From Lachnospiraceae bacterium (GTDB taxonomy: Bacteria > Bacillota > Clostridia > Lachnospirales > Lachnospiraceae): DNA of 64,000 bases. The stretch spans positions 79,414 to 143,413 of the forward strand of contig JAFUTQ010000059.1 in assembly GCA_017484135.1 (NCBI GenBank), given 5' to 3'. Below, one piece after another: positions 34,899 through 43,601 of this stretch. Numbering within the stretch: the stretch's first letter is position 1; every line of letters begins with the position of its first letter. The translations under genes were made by a program, and so were the position numbers. Under the pieces are notes generated by a model. The model searched no databases. It worked only from the letters and a program-made list of their open reading frames with translations, and was not told the origin of the DNA.

Positions 34899-36662
34899 TT
34901 AACAATATCTGCGAATAATCATCTGGATTTCCCGGTTGCCCCCGTAGGTGTTGACGGACGGATCATAAATAGCCGAAAACGTAATGCCATTTGGTCGTCC
35001 CTCACACATGGCCATCACATCTTCCTTGGAAAATTTTTCTTCCAGATATCCGAAAAACCGATCAATATCATCATAAAAGATTCCGCTGACCTGCCGGTTA
35101 TCCCGGGTCAGAAGCTGCAGCTTCAAAACATTCTGAAGCCTTCCCACTCTGGTTGCTCTTTTCACACGAATCTCACGCTCCGCAAAGATCGGCTTTGTAT
35201 TTCCTTTTCCGCAGGGCTCTAACAAACTCAGGTCATAAACCAGCTCTTCTGTCACATAGGACATAGGCATCACCACATCGATATATACCTTTTCCACCAG
35301 ATCATCCTCTGTCAGACGACAATTCTCATTCAATCTCTGTCCCAGCAATGCCGCATTTTCCTCCGTCAGGGACATGCCTGCCGCCATGGGATGCCCGCCG
35401 TACTTTGTAAAAAGCTCCGCAACTGCGGTCAGTTCGTCAAACATGCTGTATTCCTCAATGGAACGCCCCGAGCCCTTTACCCCGTCCTCGCCCTTTGTCA
35501 GCACAATGACGGGGCGGTGATAGCGCTCACGAAGCCGACCCGCAATGATGCCCGCAAGACTTTCATGGCACTCCTCAAGATACACCACCAGAACCTTATT
35601 TTGCTCCAGTCCCTGTTCCACGACTCTTTGCATGGCAAGCTCCGTCTGCTGCAGGGTCATGCTTTTTCTGCTCTCGTTTAACTCCACCAGCTCCCTGGCC
35701 AGCTCGGCCGCAGCCGTAAGGTCTTCCTCCATCAAAAGTGCAAGGGAACGCCGGGCAGTGTCCAATCTTCCGCTTGCATTGATACACGGTCCCAGCAAGA
35801 ATCCCACATGATAGGAACTAATTTTTCGATCCTGCAGACCAGTCTGCGCAATCAGCGCCTTCATGCCCGGATTTTTCGTCTGCTCTAAAGCCTGCAGTCC
35901 CAGCTTGACCAGAATACGGTTTTCTCCGGTCAGGTTCATCACGTCGCCGACCGTTGCAAAGCCCACATTCTCTATAAATTCGTCTGCCTGCTCCACCGGA
36001 ATGTCCATTTTCTCATAAAGAAGCTGCAGCACCTTCCACGCCACAGTCGCCCCGCACAATTCCTTGTACGGATAGGCGCAGTCCTGCTGTTTCGGATTGA
36101 CAATGGCATCTGCCTCGCTGCGCAGCCAGATCTGCGTGCCGCTCTCATCCATGCGATACGGAATCTCATGATGATCAGTCACAATGACGGTCATTCCCTT
36201 TTGCTTTGCAAAGGAAATGGCATCCAGCGCCGCAATTCCGTTGTCACAGGTCATGATCAGCTCTGTCCCCGCCTCTGCCGCAGCCTGGATGAGGTTCTCA
36301 TTGATCCCGTAGCCGTCCTTCATCCGGTCGGGAATCGCGGCGTCCGCAATCGCCCCGCAGCGCCTGAGCCCTTTGAGCAGAATATAGCTTGCATTTACCC
36401 CGTCGATGTCATAATCCCCGATGATCCGGATTTTTTTTCCCTGCGCGATGGCATCTGCCAGAAGTTCTGCGGCCACCTCTCCGTCCTTTAACAGATGCGG
36501 ATCGTGCAGTTTTTCCCTTCCCCCGTACAGGTAAGTCTCAATATCCGCCTGCGTAACAACGCCTCGATTGCACAGAATCCGAAAAAGCACCGGGTCAAGC
36601 CCGTATTTTTTCCCCAGTTGCGCAAAGCTTCCGCCTTTTCTGACTTCAATCCATTTTTCCAT
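34899..36662 (-). CDS. recJ: Single-stranded-DNA-specific exonuclease RecJ
   Basis: A 587-aa DHH-superfamily nuclease for recombination and repair. Motifs: GDYDIDGVNA, TCDNG, VTDHHE, the DHHA1 signature SGRLDTA and GGHPMAAG. All metal-binding aspartates and histidines appear present. The start lies 1 nt after the flavin reductase stop, with only a weak Shine-Dalgarno, so it may depend on coupling. Confidence 0.92.
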   Translation of the reverse strand: MEKWIEVRKGGSFAQLGKKYGLDPVLFRILCNRGVVTQADIETYLYGGREKLHDPHLLKDGEVAAELLADAIAQGKKIRIIGDYDIDGVNASYILLKGLRRCGAIADAAIPDRMKDGYGINENLIQAAAEAGTELIMTCDNGIAALDAISFAKQKGMTVIVTDHHEIPYRMDESGTQIWLRSEADAIVNPKQQDCAYPYKELCGATVAWKVLQLLYEKMDIPVEQADEFIENVGFATVGDVMNLTGENRILVKLGLQALEQTKNPGMKALIAQTGLQDRKISSYHVGFLLGPCINASGRLDTARRSLALLMEEDLTAAAELARELVELNESRKSMTLQQTELAMQRVVEQGLEQNKVLVVYLEECHESLAGIIAGRLRERYHRPVIVLTKGEDGVKGSGRSIEEYSMFDELTAVAELFTKYGGHPMAAGMSLTEENAALLGQRLNENCRLTEDDLVEKVYIDVVMPMSYVTEELVYDLSLLEPCGKGNTKPIFAEREIRVKRATRVGRLQNVLKLQLLTRDNRQVSGIFYDDIDRFFGYLEEKFSKEDVMAMCEGRPNGITFSAIYDPSVNTYGGNREIQMIIRRYC

Positions 36663-36663
36663 G

Positions 36664-37173
36664 TCAGCGTGCCATTACCTGCAGAATTTCTCCGATATAC
36701 ATCGTGTGATAATCGCCGTCTGCATACCACTGGGACTGAATGTTCGGATCTATAAAATGTTCTTTTGTGATCGGAGTCGCCGACAGCTTGCTGCACAGGA
36801 AAACCAGATTGCCCTCGTCTACATACGGAATTCCCATGCTGTAGCCAAAGTTCAGCCTTGCCTCCTCCATCTTATCCTCGTCCCGTCCCGACACCGCGCC
36901 GAGAAATTTCATTTCACGTTTGTATTTCTCATCCAGAAAAGTCAGGGAAAAGCTATCCTGCCTGTCCAAAAATTCTTTTGTATAACGGCTTTCGCGGATG
37001 TAAACGGTTGCCACGTTTTTTCCCCAAAGCACACCGAAGCCGCCCCAGCTGGCGGTCATGGTATTGGCCTTTTGTTCATCTCCTGCGGAAATCAGCATCC
37101 ACTCCTGTCCGATCTTTTTGAAAACATCCATCTCCAGATATTCCAGTGGAAACGGTTGAAATGTGTGTACCAT
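36664..37173 (-). CDS. Flavin reductase family (FMN-binding) protein
   Basis: A 169-aa flavin-binding split-barrel protein. The family features are the N-terminal NTMTASWGGFGVLW (FMN contact) and VYIRESRYTKEFL. The substrate is unknown; relatives act as flavin reductases or flavoredoxins. AGGAGG lies 7 nt before the ATG. It is read with recJ. Confidence 0.85.
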   Translation of the reverse strand: MVHTFQPFPLEYLEMDVFKKIGQEWMLISAGDEQKANTMTASWGGFGVLWGKNVATVYIRESRYTKEFLDRQDSFSLTFLDEKYKREMKFLGAVSGRDEDKMEEARLNFGYSMGIPYVDEGNLVFLCSKLSATPITKEHFIDPNIQSQWYADGDYHTMYIGEILQVMAR

Positions 37174-37401
37174 ATGTATTCCTCCTACTTTTCGATTCTT
37201 TCATTATAGCAGAGGGGGAAAGGGGTGTCAAAAATAAAAAAGCTTTGTTTTTACCCAAATGGCAAGATTGACTTCTCGTAAAGTATATGACAAAATACAC
37301 AATGTAAGCTCTGAATCATTCTGCATAAAAAGGTACTCGACACGACCTGCAGAATATTCATTAAACACATATCAAATCACACAAGTAGGGAGGATCAAAT
37401 T

Positions 37402-39822
37402 ATGAAACAACGAATGGGAAAAAGAATTTCAAAAAGCGTGGTATCTCTGACCTTGATCTGTATCATGCTGCTTGGCATGTTACCGCTCAAAGCGTATGCA
37501 GCAGAAACGGTCGATGAGGGTACCTGCGGAGATAACGTCACCTGGACGCTGGATTCGGATGGGAAGCTGACAATCAGCGGAACGGGGGAGATGGATAGCT
37601 ATTCCATCTTAAGTACACCATGGAATCGAAATAAATCTCTGATAAAAAGCATTGAAATCGAAAATGGTGTGACATCCATCGGTCAGAATGCATTTTGGGG
37701 GCACAGTAATTTAACCAGTATTACAATACCGGAAACCGTGACATCCATCGGATACGCTGCTTTTGATGGTTGTAACAGCCTAACCAGTATTACGATACCG
37801 GCTAGCGTGGAACAGATCGGCAGTATGGTATTTATGGGCTGCAGCAGTTTGAGCAGTATCAATGTGGCAGCGGGCAATGAAAAATACAGTTCCATTGACG
37901 GAGTATTGTTTAATGAAGATGGTACGACTTTGATTCAGTGCCCGGCCGGAAAAGAAGGTTCCTGTGAAATATCAGCCAGCGTAATATATATCTACACAGA
38001 TGCATTTGATAGCTGCAACAGTTTAACCAACATCAATGTGGCAACGGGCAATAGGTTCTACAGTTCCATTGACGGAGTATTGTTTAATCAAGATGCTACG
38101 AAATTGATTCGGTGTCCGGCCGGAAAAGAAGGCTCCTATGAGATACCAAATAGTGTAACTTCAATCGGCTACAATGCATTTGGGGACTGCAGCAGTTTGA
38201 CCGACATTCAGATACTGGATAGCGTGACCAAGATCGGCTCATATGCATTTATGAACTGCAGTCGTTTAACCGACATTGCGATACCGGACAGCGTGACTTC
38301 AATGGAGTCGAATGCATTTATCAACTGCAGCGATTTGGTCAGTATTAAGCTATCGGATAACGTGACAAAGATTCCTTATCATACATTTGATGGCTGCAGC
38401 GACTTAAAAGACATTCAGATTCCGGATAATGTGACAGAGATTGGTGATGGTGCATTTTATGGCTGCAGCAGCTTAAACGACATTCAGATTCCGGATAATG
38501 TGACAACGATCGGCGGGTCCGCATTTAATGGTTGCACCAGTTTAACCAGCATTCAGATTCCGAATGGTGTGACAAGAATTAGCGGTTATACATTTTGGGG
38601 TTGCAGCAGTTTAACCAGCATTACCATACCAGATAGCGTGACAGAGATTGGCGCTTATGCATTTACTGGCTGCAGTCGTTTGGCTGACATAACAATACCA
38701 GATAGTGTGACTGATATCGGTGTATGGGCATTTTGGGACTGTACCAGTTTAACCAAAATTAAAATACCAGATAGCGTGACTTACATCGGTTACCTGGCAT
38801 TTGAAGACTGCAGCAGTTTAGCCAGCGTTACATTGGGGAAAGGTCTGACCTCAATTGAATCGTATGTATTTTCTGGCTGCAGCAGTTTGACCAGCATTCA
38901 GATTCCGGATAAAGTAGCAGAGATTGGTAATGGTGCATTTAATAACTGCAGCGGTTTGACCAGCGTCACGATACCGGAGAGCGTGACTTACATTGGTCCT
39001 GATGCATTTTACGGTTGCAGCAAGTTAACCATTATCGGCTATACGGAGTCCGAAGCAGAAAACTATGCCCTTAAGAACGACATTCCGTTTGAACCCATAA
39101 ACGGGCAGACACCCTCTACCCCACAGAACTCAGGCAGCACACAGAACTCAACCCAGTCGGCAACCGCCAGCCAGACTTCGGATCAGACAGCTGCCAATAC
39201 CCAGACTTCATCAGGCGCTAAGCAGACCGGGTGGATTCAGGTTGGCGATACCTGGCATTACAACAACGCAGACGGCGTGGCAGAAACAGGTTGGATTAAT
39301 GACGGAAGCGGATGGTACTATACCGACGCAAACGGTGCAATGCAGACCGGATGGGTTAACGACGGAAACGGATGGTACTACACCAACGAGAGCGGCAAGA
39401 TGCAGACCGGATGGGTCAATGATGGAAGCGGATGGTACTACACCAACGAGAGCGGCAAGATGCAGACCGAATGGATCAATGATGGCGGTACCTGGTATTA
39501 CACCAATGCCAGCGGCGCGATGCAGACGGGCTGGGTCAATGATGGCGGTACCTGGTATTACACCAACACCAGTGGAGCAATGCAGACCGGATGGCTCAAT
39601 GACGGTGGTACGTGGTACTATCTGAACGGGAGCGGCGCAATGCAGACCGGATGGCTCAGCGACGGCGGTTCCTGGTACTATCTTGGCACCGACGGAGCAA
39701 TGCGAACCGGCTGGTACAGCGTAAACGGAACGTATTATTACAGCTATGACTCCGGCAGGATGGCGGTAAATACCAAAATCGGCAATTACCGGGTCAATGC
39801 AAATGGAGAATGGGTGCGGTAG
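37402..39822 (+). CDS. Secreted BspA-like leucine-rich-repeat protein with cell-wall-binding repeats
   Basis: An 806-aa surface protein. Signal peptide at residues 1-33 (ends KAYAAE). About 17 LRR_5 units of about 23 residues (pattern SVTxIGxxAFxxCSSLTxIxIP) span residues 75-560, interrupted by two GNxxYSSIDGVLFN blocks. A Ser/Thr/Gln-rich linker leads to nine choline-binding-like repeats (TGWxxDGGxWYY) that attach the protein to wall polymers. Its role is probably adhesion. The repeats resemble those of the prophage amidase. AGGGAGGATC precedes the ATG. Confidence 0.9.
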   Translation: MKQRMGKRISKSVVSLTLICIMLLGMLPLKAYAAETVDEGTCGDNVTWTLDSDGKLTISGTGEMDSYSILSTPWNRNKSLIKSIEIENGVTSIGQNAFWGHSNLTSITIPETVTSIGYAAFDGCNSLTSITIPASVEQIGSMVFMGCSSLSSINVAAGNEKYSSIDGVLFNEDGTTLIQCPAGKEGSCEISASVIYIYTDAFDSCNSLTNINVATGNRFYSSIDGVLFNQDATKLIRCPAGKEGSYEIPNSVTSIGYNAFGDCSSLTDIQILDSVTKIGSYAFMNCSRLTDIAIPDSVTSMESNAFINCSDLVSIKLSDNVTKIPYHTFDGCSDLKDIQIPDNVTEIGDGAFYGCSSLNDIQIPDNVTTIGGSAFNGCTSLTSIQIPNGVTRISGYTFWGCSSLTSITIPDSVTEIGAYAFTGCSRLADITIPDSVTDIGVWAFWDCTSLTKIKIPDSVTYIGYLAFEDCSSLASVTLGKGLTSIESYVFSGCSSLTSIQIPDKVAEIGNGAFNNCSGLTSVTIPESVTYIGPDAFYGCSKLTIIGYTESEAENYALKNDIPFEPINGQTPSTPQNSGSTQNSTQSATASQTSDQTAANTQTSSGAKQTGWIQVGDTWHYNNADGVAETGWINDGSGWYYTDANGAMQTGWVNDGNGWYYTNESGKMQTGWVNDGSGWYYTNESGKMQTEWINDGGTWYYTNASGAMQTGWVNDGGTWYYTNTSGAMQTGWLNDGGTWYYLNGSGAMQTGWLSDGGSWYYLGTDGAMRTGWYSVNGTYYYSYDSGRMAVNTKIGNYRVNANGEWVR

Positions 39823-39893
39823 TATCTTTCCGTTTGAGGACGCAACCATCAATACAGGAATAGATTGTTATGGATTTTGAGAACCATAGGAAG

Positions 39894-39899
39894 TATAAT
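39894..39899 (+). promoter_or_regulatory. -10 element upstream of the antitoxin-like gene
   Basis: TATAAT at 39894-39899 with TGGATT 17 bp upstream (39871-39876), 38 nt before the ATG at 39937. Confidence 0.4.
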
Positions 39900-39936
39900 A
39901 AAGAAAAGGCAGGGTACGAAAGGGGTTGATGAAGAC

Positions 39937-40170
39937 ATGGGTACAGCAGAATTGACAGCCAAAATTAAGAGTTTGTCGGAGGAAGATTACAACATGGTAA
40001 TCATGTTGGTAAACACATTATCGGAGAAGTCAGAATTATCAGGACTTAAGAAGTTAAGCGAGGATGCCTTAGTGGAACAGCTTTCTGAATCAATAAAAAA
40101 AAGTGATATGGGAGCAACAAATTCTGCCAGAGAAGTGTCCAAGAGCATGAGGGATAAATATGCAGTTTAA
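39937..40170 (+). CDS. Antitoxin-like small protein
   Basis: A 77-aa acidic protein (AELTAKIKSLSEEDYNMVIMLVNTLSEKSE ... SIKKSDMGATNSAREVSKSMRDKY). The pattern resembles antitoxins that precede RelE/ParE toxins in gut Clostridia. An ATG eight bases before its stop opens a toxin-like frame in the way TA operons are coupled. The family call is from memory of the pattern. Confidence 0.6.
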   Translation: MGTAELTAKIKSLSEEDYNMVIMLVNTLSEKSELSGLKKLSEDALVEQLSESIKKSDMGATNSAREVSKSMRDKYAV

Positions 40171-40303
40171 CGTGGAGCTTTCAGAATTAGCAGAACAACA
40201 TATCACGAAATGCAGGATTATGAAAATGCAATCATATAATTGTTTATTTAGGGACAGCATCAATATGATGCTGTCTTTTGTATGCGACCGACAAACAATA
40301 TAG
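40160..40303 (+). pseudogene. Decayed RelE/ParE-type toxin remnant
   Basis: A 47-codon frame overlapping the antitoxin-like gene by 11 nt. It begins MQFNVELSELAEQHI, which resembles RelE/ParE N-termini, then loses similarity and runs through a terminator hairpin. In another frame TYHEMQDYENAII suggests a frameshift or deletion. Intact toxins have about 100 residues. Confidence 0.4.
40253..40279 (+). terminator. Terminator after the toxin-antitoxin remnant
   Basis: GACAGCATC (40253-40261) pairs with GATGCTGTC (40267-40275), followed by TTTT. Confidence 0.8.
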
Positions 40304-41234
40304 CCGGGGTTCGGTAGTATCTGGCATAAAAACATGCTTTGCATCATACATTAACAACAAAGCATAAAGGAACCAACACTATGTCGACATTAAAAGCAAT
40401 GCAAAACGACGTGGATCAGGGGCAGCTGCAGATCAATGTCGTTTCCCGGGATGCCTTTCCGGTTGAGGATGCCACCATCACACTCTCCTACACCGGTGCA
40501 CCGGAATCTACTCTGGAGGTATTACAGACCGATTCCTCCGGTCAGACGGAGATTGTGACCCTGAGCACCCCGCCACTGGATTACAGTATGGCTCCCTCGG
40601 AATACCAGCCCTACTCCCAATACACGATCGTGGTAACTGCGCCGGGTTTTCGTCCCCTCAATATTTCCGGTATCGCCCTGCTGCCGGAGGAGCTTGCCGT
40701 ACAGCCCGTTACACTTTTGCCACAGGACTATCCGGGACAGACGGAATCCAATATTGTCATTGGTGCACACACACTCTTTGGCGACTATCCGCCCAAGATA
40801 CCGGAAAGCGAGATAAAGCCCATGAACGAAACCGGCGAGATTGTATTGAGCCGCGTGGTCATTCCGGAATATGTCGTGGTACATGACGGTGCGCCTACCG
40901 ACAGCACTGCGGCGAATTATTATGTCCGATACCGGGATTACATCAAGAATGTGGCTTCCAGTGAAATCTATGCCACCTGGCCGGACAGCAGTCTGCGCGC
41001 AAATATTCTTGCCATCATGTCCTTTACCTTAAACCGCGTGTATACGGAATGGTATCGGAATCAGGGCTATGAATTTACCATTACTTCCTCGACTGCCTAC
41101 GATCACAAATTCATTTATGGCAGAAATATTTACCGGAACATTTCCAATATTGTGGATGAAATATTCACGAATTATTTGTCCCGCCCCAATGTTCGCCAGC
41201 CGATTCTGACGCAGTATTGTGACGGACACACCAC

Positions 41235-41265
41235 TACTTGTCCAAATTGGATGACCGTTTGTCAT
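41235..41265. other. Probable left prophage attachment junction
   Basis: Host coding similarity stops here, within TGTCCAAATTGGATGACC. The right junction is outside the window, so the exact core is unknown. Confidence 0.45.
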
Positions 41266-41303
41266 TTGAGTGAAAATTTTAATCAAGAGAAAATGTCTAT
41301 AAC

Positions 41304-41339
41304 AAAGTCCCTCCGCCGTAGCCTAGCGGGAGGGACTTT
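41304..41339. terminator. Bidirectional terminator at the prophage left edge
   Basis: AAAGTCCCTCCGC (41304-41316) pairs with GCGGGAGGGACTTT (41326-41339), with A and T tracts on both sides. It ends leftward transcription just after the AP2 gene. Confidence 0.85.
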
Positions 41340-41340
41340 C

Positions 41341-42021
41341 TCATTTGTTACCTTCTCCTTGATTGCGCAATCCAGTGTCCAATAGTGCTTTTGAGTTCTC
41401 ATACCACTCTAAGAAGTTTCCAAAAATTTCTTTCTCAGCAGTTTTTCTAACCAAAATTGCCTCTTCCTTCTTTTCATAACGCCCAAGAAAGTATTTCTTT
41501 TTCTTAAACATAATTTCAGCACACCACTTATTTCTCGCTTTATCATGCCATACACCTGTAATCCCAGATGTATTTGTTGATCTGATATTATCTCCATTTA
41601 ATTTGCAAGGAGCAGTACCTTCCGCATATAGTCCTTTAATCTTTTCTATCCGCAAACAACCGCACGACTGTATTTTCCTGCTTACCAAGTCATCGTATAA
41701 AACATCACATTCCTTACCACATTCACATGCGCAATGCCATATCTTACAACGACTTTTTGTTGTACTTTTTATATTGGTAACATACATCACTTTCAATTTT
41801 CCATAGGTACGATCAGAAATATCATTATATTTATGATGATTTCCACAATCTTTAATTTCGCCACGCTGGAGATTCTGCTTGGTAGCTAATCTTTTTCGCC
41901 CGCATACCAAACAAGTGCACTCATATAATCGCCTATTGTAAGAATTGTAATCATTTGTCAAGCTATCCACATGTAAATTGTTATATGTCTGACCTATCAG
42001 ACTTAGATCCGGTTTCCGCAT
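41341..42021 (-). CDS. AP2-domain DNA-binding protein (phage accessory)
   Basis: A 226-aa protein. The first about 130 residues carry CxxC pairs (CTCLVC, CACECGKECD, SCGCLR) that look zinc-binding; the C-terminal AP2-like domain is TSGITGVWHDKARNKWCAEI...FLGRYEKKEEA. Such proteins occur in phages with homing-type or regulatory roles. No nuclease motif is recognised. It overlaps no neighbour; AAGGA is very close to the ATG. Last gene before the attachment site. Confidence 0.75.
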   Translation of the reverse strand: MRKPDLSLIGQTYNNLHVDSLTNDYNSYNRRLYECTCLVCGRKRLATKQNLQRGEIKDCGNHHKYNDISDRTYGKLKVMYVTNIKSTTKSRCKIWHCACECGKECDVLYDDLVSRKIQSCGCLRIEKIKGLYAEGTAPCKLNGDNIRSTNTSGITGVWHDKARNKWCAEIMFKKKKYFLGRYEKKEEAILVRKTAEKEIFGNFLEWYENSKALLDTGLRNQGEGNK

Positions 42022-42028
42022 TCCTTTT

Positions 42029-42454
42029 TTACAAACTTCTTATCCACTCAGCAATAACCTCTGATTTGGTTTTTCCCTGTTTGACAGCATATTCCAGCAA
42101 TTTCTTATGCAAAGACTCCTCCAGTGACATTGTATAGGCCTTTTTCCCCGCGCCTTCATTAACTTGTCCAAAGATTGCTTCATACTCATCGGCGGACATG
42201 TTTTTCTCTGCCCATTCTTGCGCCTGCTCTACGCTCAAAACCTCAATAACTTCTCCTCCGCATATATCATTCCCTTCCCGGACAGCGTATTTTGTCATCG
42301 GGCCGCCATATCCGTGCAAAAAATATTCTCCAGTGCGTTTACAGTAAAGAGATTCCGTCCAGTAATCAAATGAGCCATACTGTCCATGCTCTATGCTGTG
42401 TAAAAGAGTTGCCGTCTCTGTGTCGTATCTTCTGCCTTTAATTATCTTGTTCAT
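42029..42454 (-). CDS. Small phage protein with C-terminal ribbon-helix-helix-like region
   Basis: A 141-aa protein. The N-terminal half is unrecognised (YDTETATLLHS, SLYCKRTGEYFLHGYGG). The C-terminal TMSLEESLHKKLLEYAVKQGKTKSEVIAEW resembles a CopG/Arc RHH unit. It could be the repressor acting on the operator array at 42906-42961 upstream of its own transcription unit; this is an inference. AAGGGG precedes the ATG. Confidence 0.6.
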   Translation of the reverse strand: MNKIIKGRRYDTETATLLHSIEHGQYGSFDYWTESLYCKRTGEYFLHGYGGPMTKYAVREGNDICGGEVIEVLSVEQAQEWAEKNMSADEYEAIFGQVNEGAGKKAYTMSLEESLHKKLLEYAVKQGKTKSEVIAEWIRSL

Positions 42455-42493
42455 TTTTGTGTTCCCCTTTCTTGAGTATTCGTATTCAAAACC

Positions 42494-42826
42494 TTATCCT
42501 CTCATTATATCTTCTATGCCCTCTTTGTCAGCAAATAATATAAATTTTTCTTCGGTGATTGTGTCTGTAAGATATATGCTGATGCGTTTTCCAACACCGA
42601 AAAGATCAAGCTGAGGTGTTATATCTTGGATCTCTGTTATATAACACACATGGTCTCTAACTTTATACGTATCGATCGATCCAGCATTTTGCGCGAAATC
42701 TGCAAAATCTCTATAAAATGACCAACCGACTACATCTTCGCCCTCCATCCTTTCGCACCATACAAATTCTATTTTTTGATCTTTTTTAATTTCTTCTGTT
42801 GCCTTAATATCAAATGCATTAATCAT
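42494..42826 (-). CDS. Hypothetical phage protein
   Basis: A 110-aa acidic protein with no recognised domain. The ATG at 42826 is supported by GGAGG 8-9 nt upstream; a longer frame to 42883 lacks one. First gene of the three-gene accessory unit (42826 down to 41341), read from the promoter at 42896-42924. Confidence 0.6.
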   Translation of the reverse strand: MINAFDIKATEEIKKDQKIEFVWCERMEGEDVVGWSFYRDFADFAQNAGSIDTYKVRDHVCYITEIQDITPQLDLFGVGKRISIYLTDTITEEKFILFADKEGIEDIMRG

Positions 42827-42895
42827 AATAATCAACCTCCAATTACGACTTTGTCGCCCTTTCTTTTTTGATGTGTTCCTCATCTCTATGTATAT

Positions 42896-42961
42896 ATACT
42901 ACCAAACTTTCATGTAAAAGTCAATACTTTCATGCAAAAATTTTAACTTTTATATGAAAAT
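42896..42961 (-). promoter_or_regulatory. Accessory-gene promoter with three operator-like palindromes
   Basis: On the minus strand TTGACT (42924-42919), 17 bp, TAGTAT (42901-42896). Three near-palindromic 16-mers of the pattern ACTTTyATryrAAAAw start at 42906, 42926 and 42946, exactly 20 bp apart, covering the spacer, the -35 and the upstream region. This is the layout of a repressor array. Confidence 0.7.
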
Positions 42962-42974
42962 TTTTATTACCAGT

Positions 42975-43019
42975 AAGGCCCTTGCTTCGCCGGGCTTGTT
43001 CCAACGAGGCAAGGGCCTT
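42975..43019. terminator. Hairpin ending the prophage late operon
   Basis: AAGGCCCTTGC (42975-42985) pairs with GCAAGGGCCTT (43009-43019). It follows the SH3 protein gene on the minus strand; the T-run is weak on that strand. Confidence 0.65.
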
Positions 43020-43047
43020 TGTCATAATCGCTCATTATTCTATAAAT

Positions 43048-43578
43048 CTATCCTATTTGTATGTGTGCAGGATCTCCGGACAAAAATAGACCGTCAATGG
43101 TTTCGATCATCTGCTTCCCGTCCACGGTGTGGATCGCTTTGGCCTGATATGTCTGACCTTTGGTTGCACGACCGCAAATATTATTTGGAGACCACGACGC
43201 AGAGCGACGGAGATTCAGAGAGCCATTACAGACAACCGTCACTTTCATTTTGTCCTGTGGAACAATCTTGTCCAACTGCTGCCCCGGCGGATTCTCCTCA
43301 CTTTCGTCATTGAGTGTTGCTGCCTCTGCTGCCGTTTCAGTGTCTACCGCTCCCGCAGGATTGCCGTTTTCGTCAAATGCCGGAACGCTGCCGTCCGGAT
43401 TTTCCTGCAACGCCCCATCCGGTACATTGTCGGTCAACGAGCCAACAATCTTTCCGGATTCGTCCCACACGACGGTATTCTCGTCCTTTGCGGCTGCTTT
43501 TAGCGCACCCTCAAGTGTCTTGTATTCCTTACATTCCTCTTTCTTTAACTCTTCTCCTTTGCCCAAATAATATAACAT
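43048..43578 (-). CDS. Phage protein with C-terminal SH3b-like domain
   Basis: A 176-aa protein. Residues 1-60 are charged (YLGKGEELKKEECKEYKTL), the middle is acidic and Pro/Gly-rich, and the C-terminal about 60 residues look like bacterial SH3 (NLRRSASWSPNNICGRATKGQ). It sits next to the amidase, so wall binding during lysis is plausible. GGAGGG is 8 nt before the ATG. Confidence 0.65.
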   Translation of the reverse strand: MLYYLGKGEELKKEECKEYKTLEGALKAAAKDENTVVWDESGKIVGSLTDNVPDGALQENPDGSVPAFDENGNPAGAVDTETAAEAATLNDESEENPPGQQLDKIVPQDKMKVTVVCNGSLNLRRSASWSPNNICGRATKGQTYQAKAIHTVDGKQMIETIDGLFLSGDPAHIQIG

Positions 43579-43601
43579 GCTTAATCCCTCCATTTTGCTT
43601 T

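Larger units (their letters stand above)
40381..41385 (+). pseudogene. SpoIID-like/peptidoglycan-binding cell-wall protein, truncated by the prophage
   Basis: The first about 292 codons match a clostridial family with an N-terminal beta-rich domain (INVVSRDAFPVEDATITL) and a SpoIID-like domain (YIKNVASSEIYATWP, ANILAIMSFTLNRVYTEWYR, DHKFIYGRNI). Homologues go on after CDG...CPNW with a peptidoglycan-binding domain; here that part is replaced near 41256 by a short tail running through a phage terminator. AAAGGA precedes the ATG at 40381. The missing 3' half should lie at the far prophage end. Confidence 0.75.

Noticed and set aside
37402-39822. LRR and wall-binding repeats as mobile DNA repeats
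   Set aside because: They are in-frame protein repeats within one gene, explained by LRR_5 and choline-binding-like domains.
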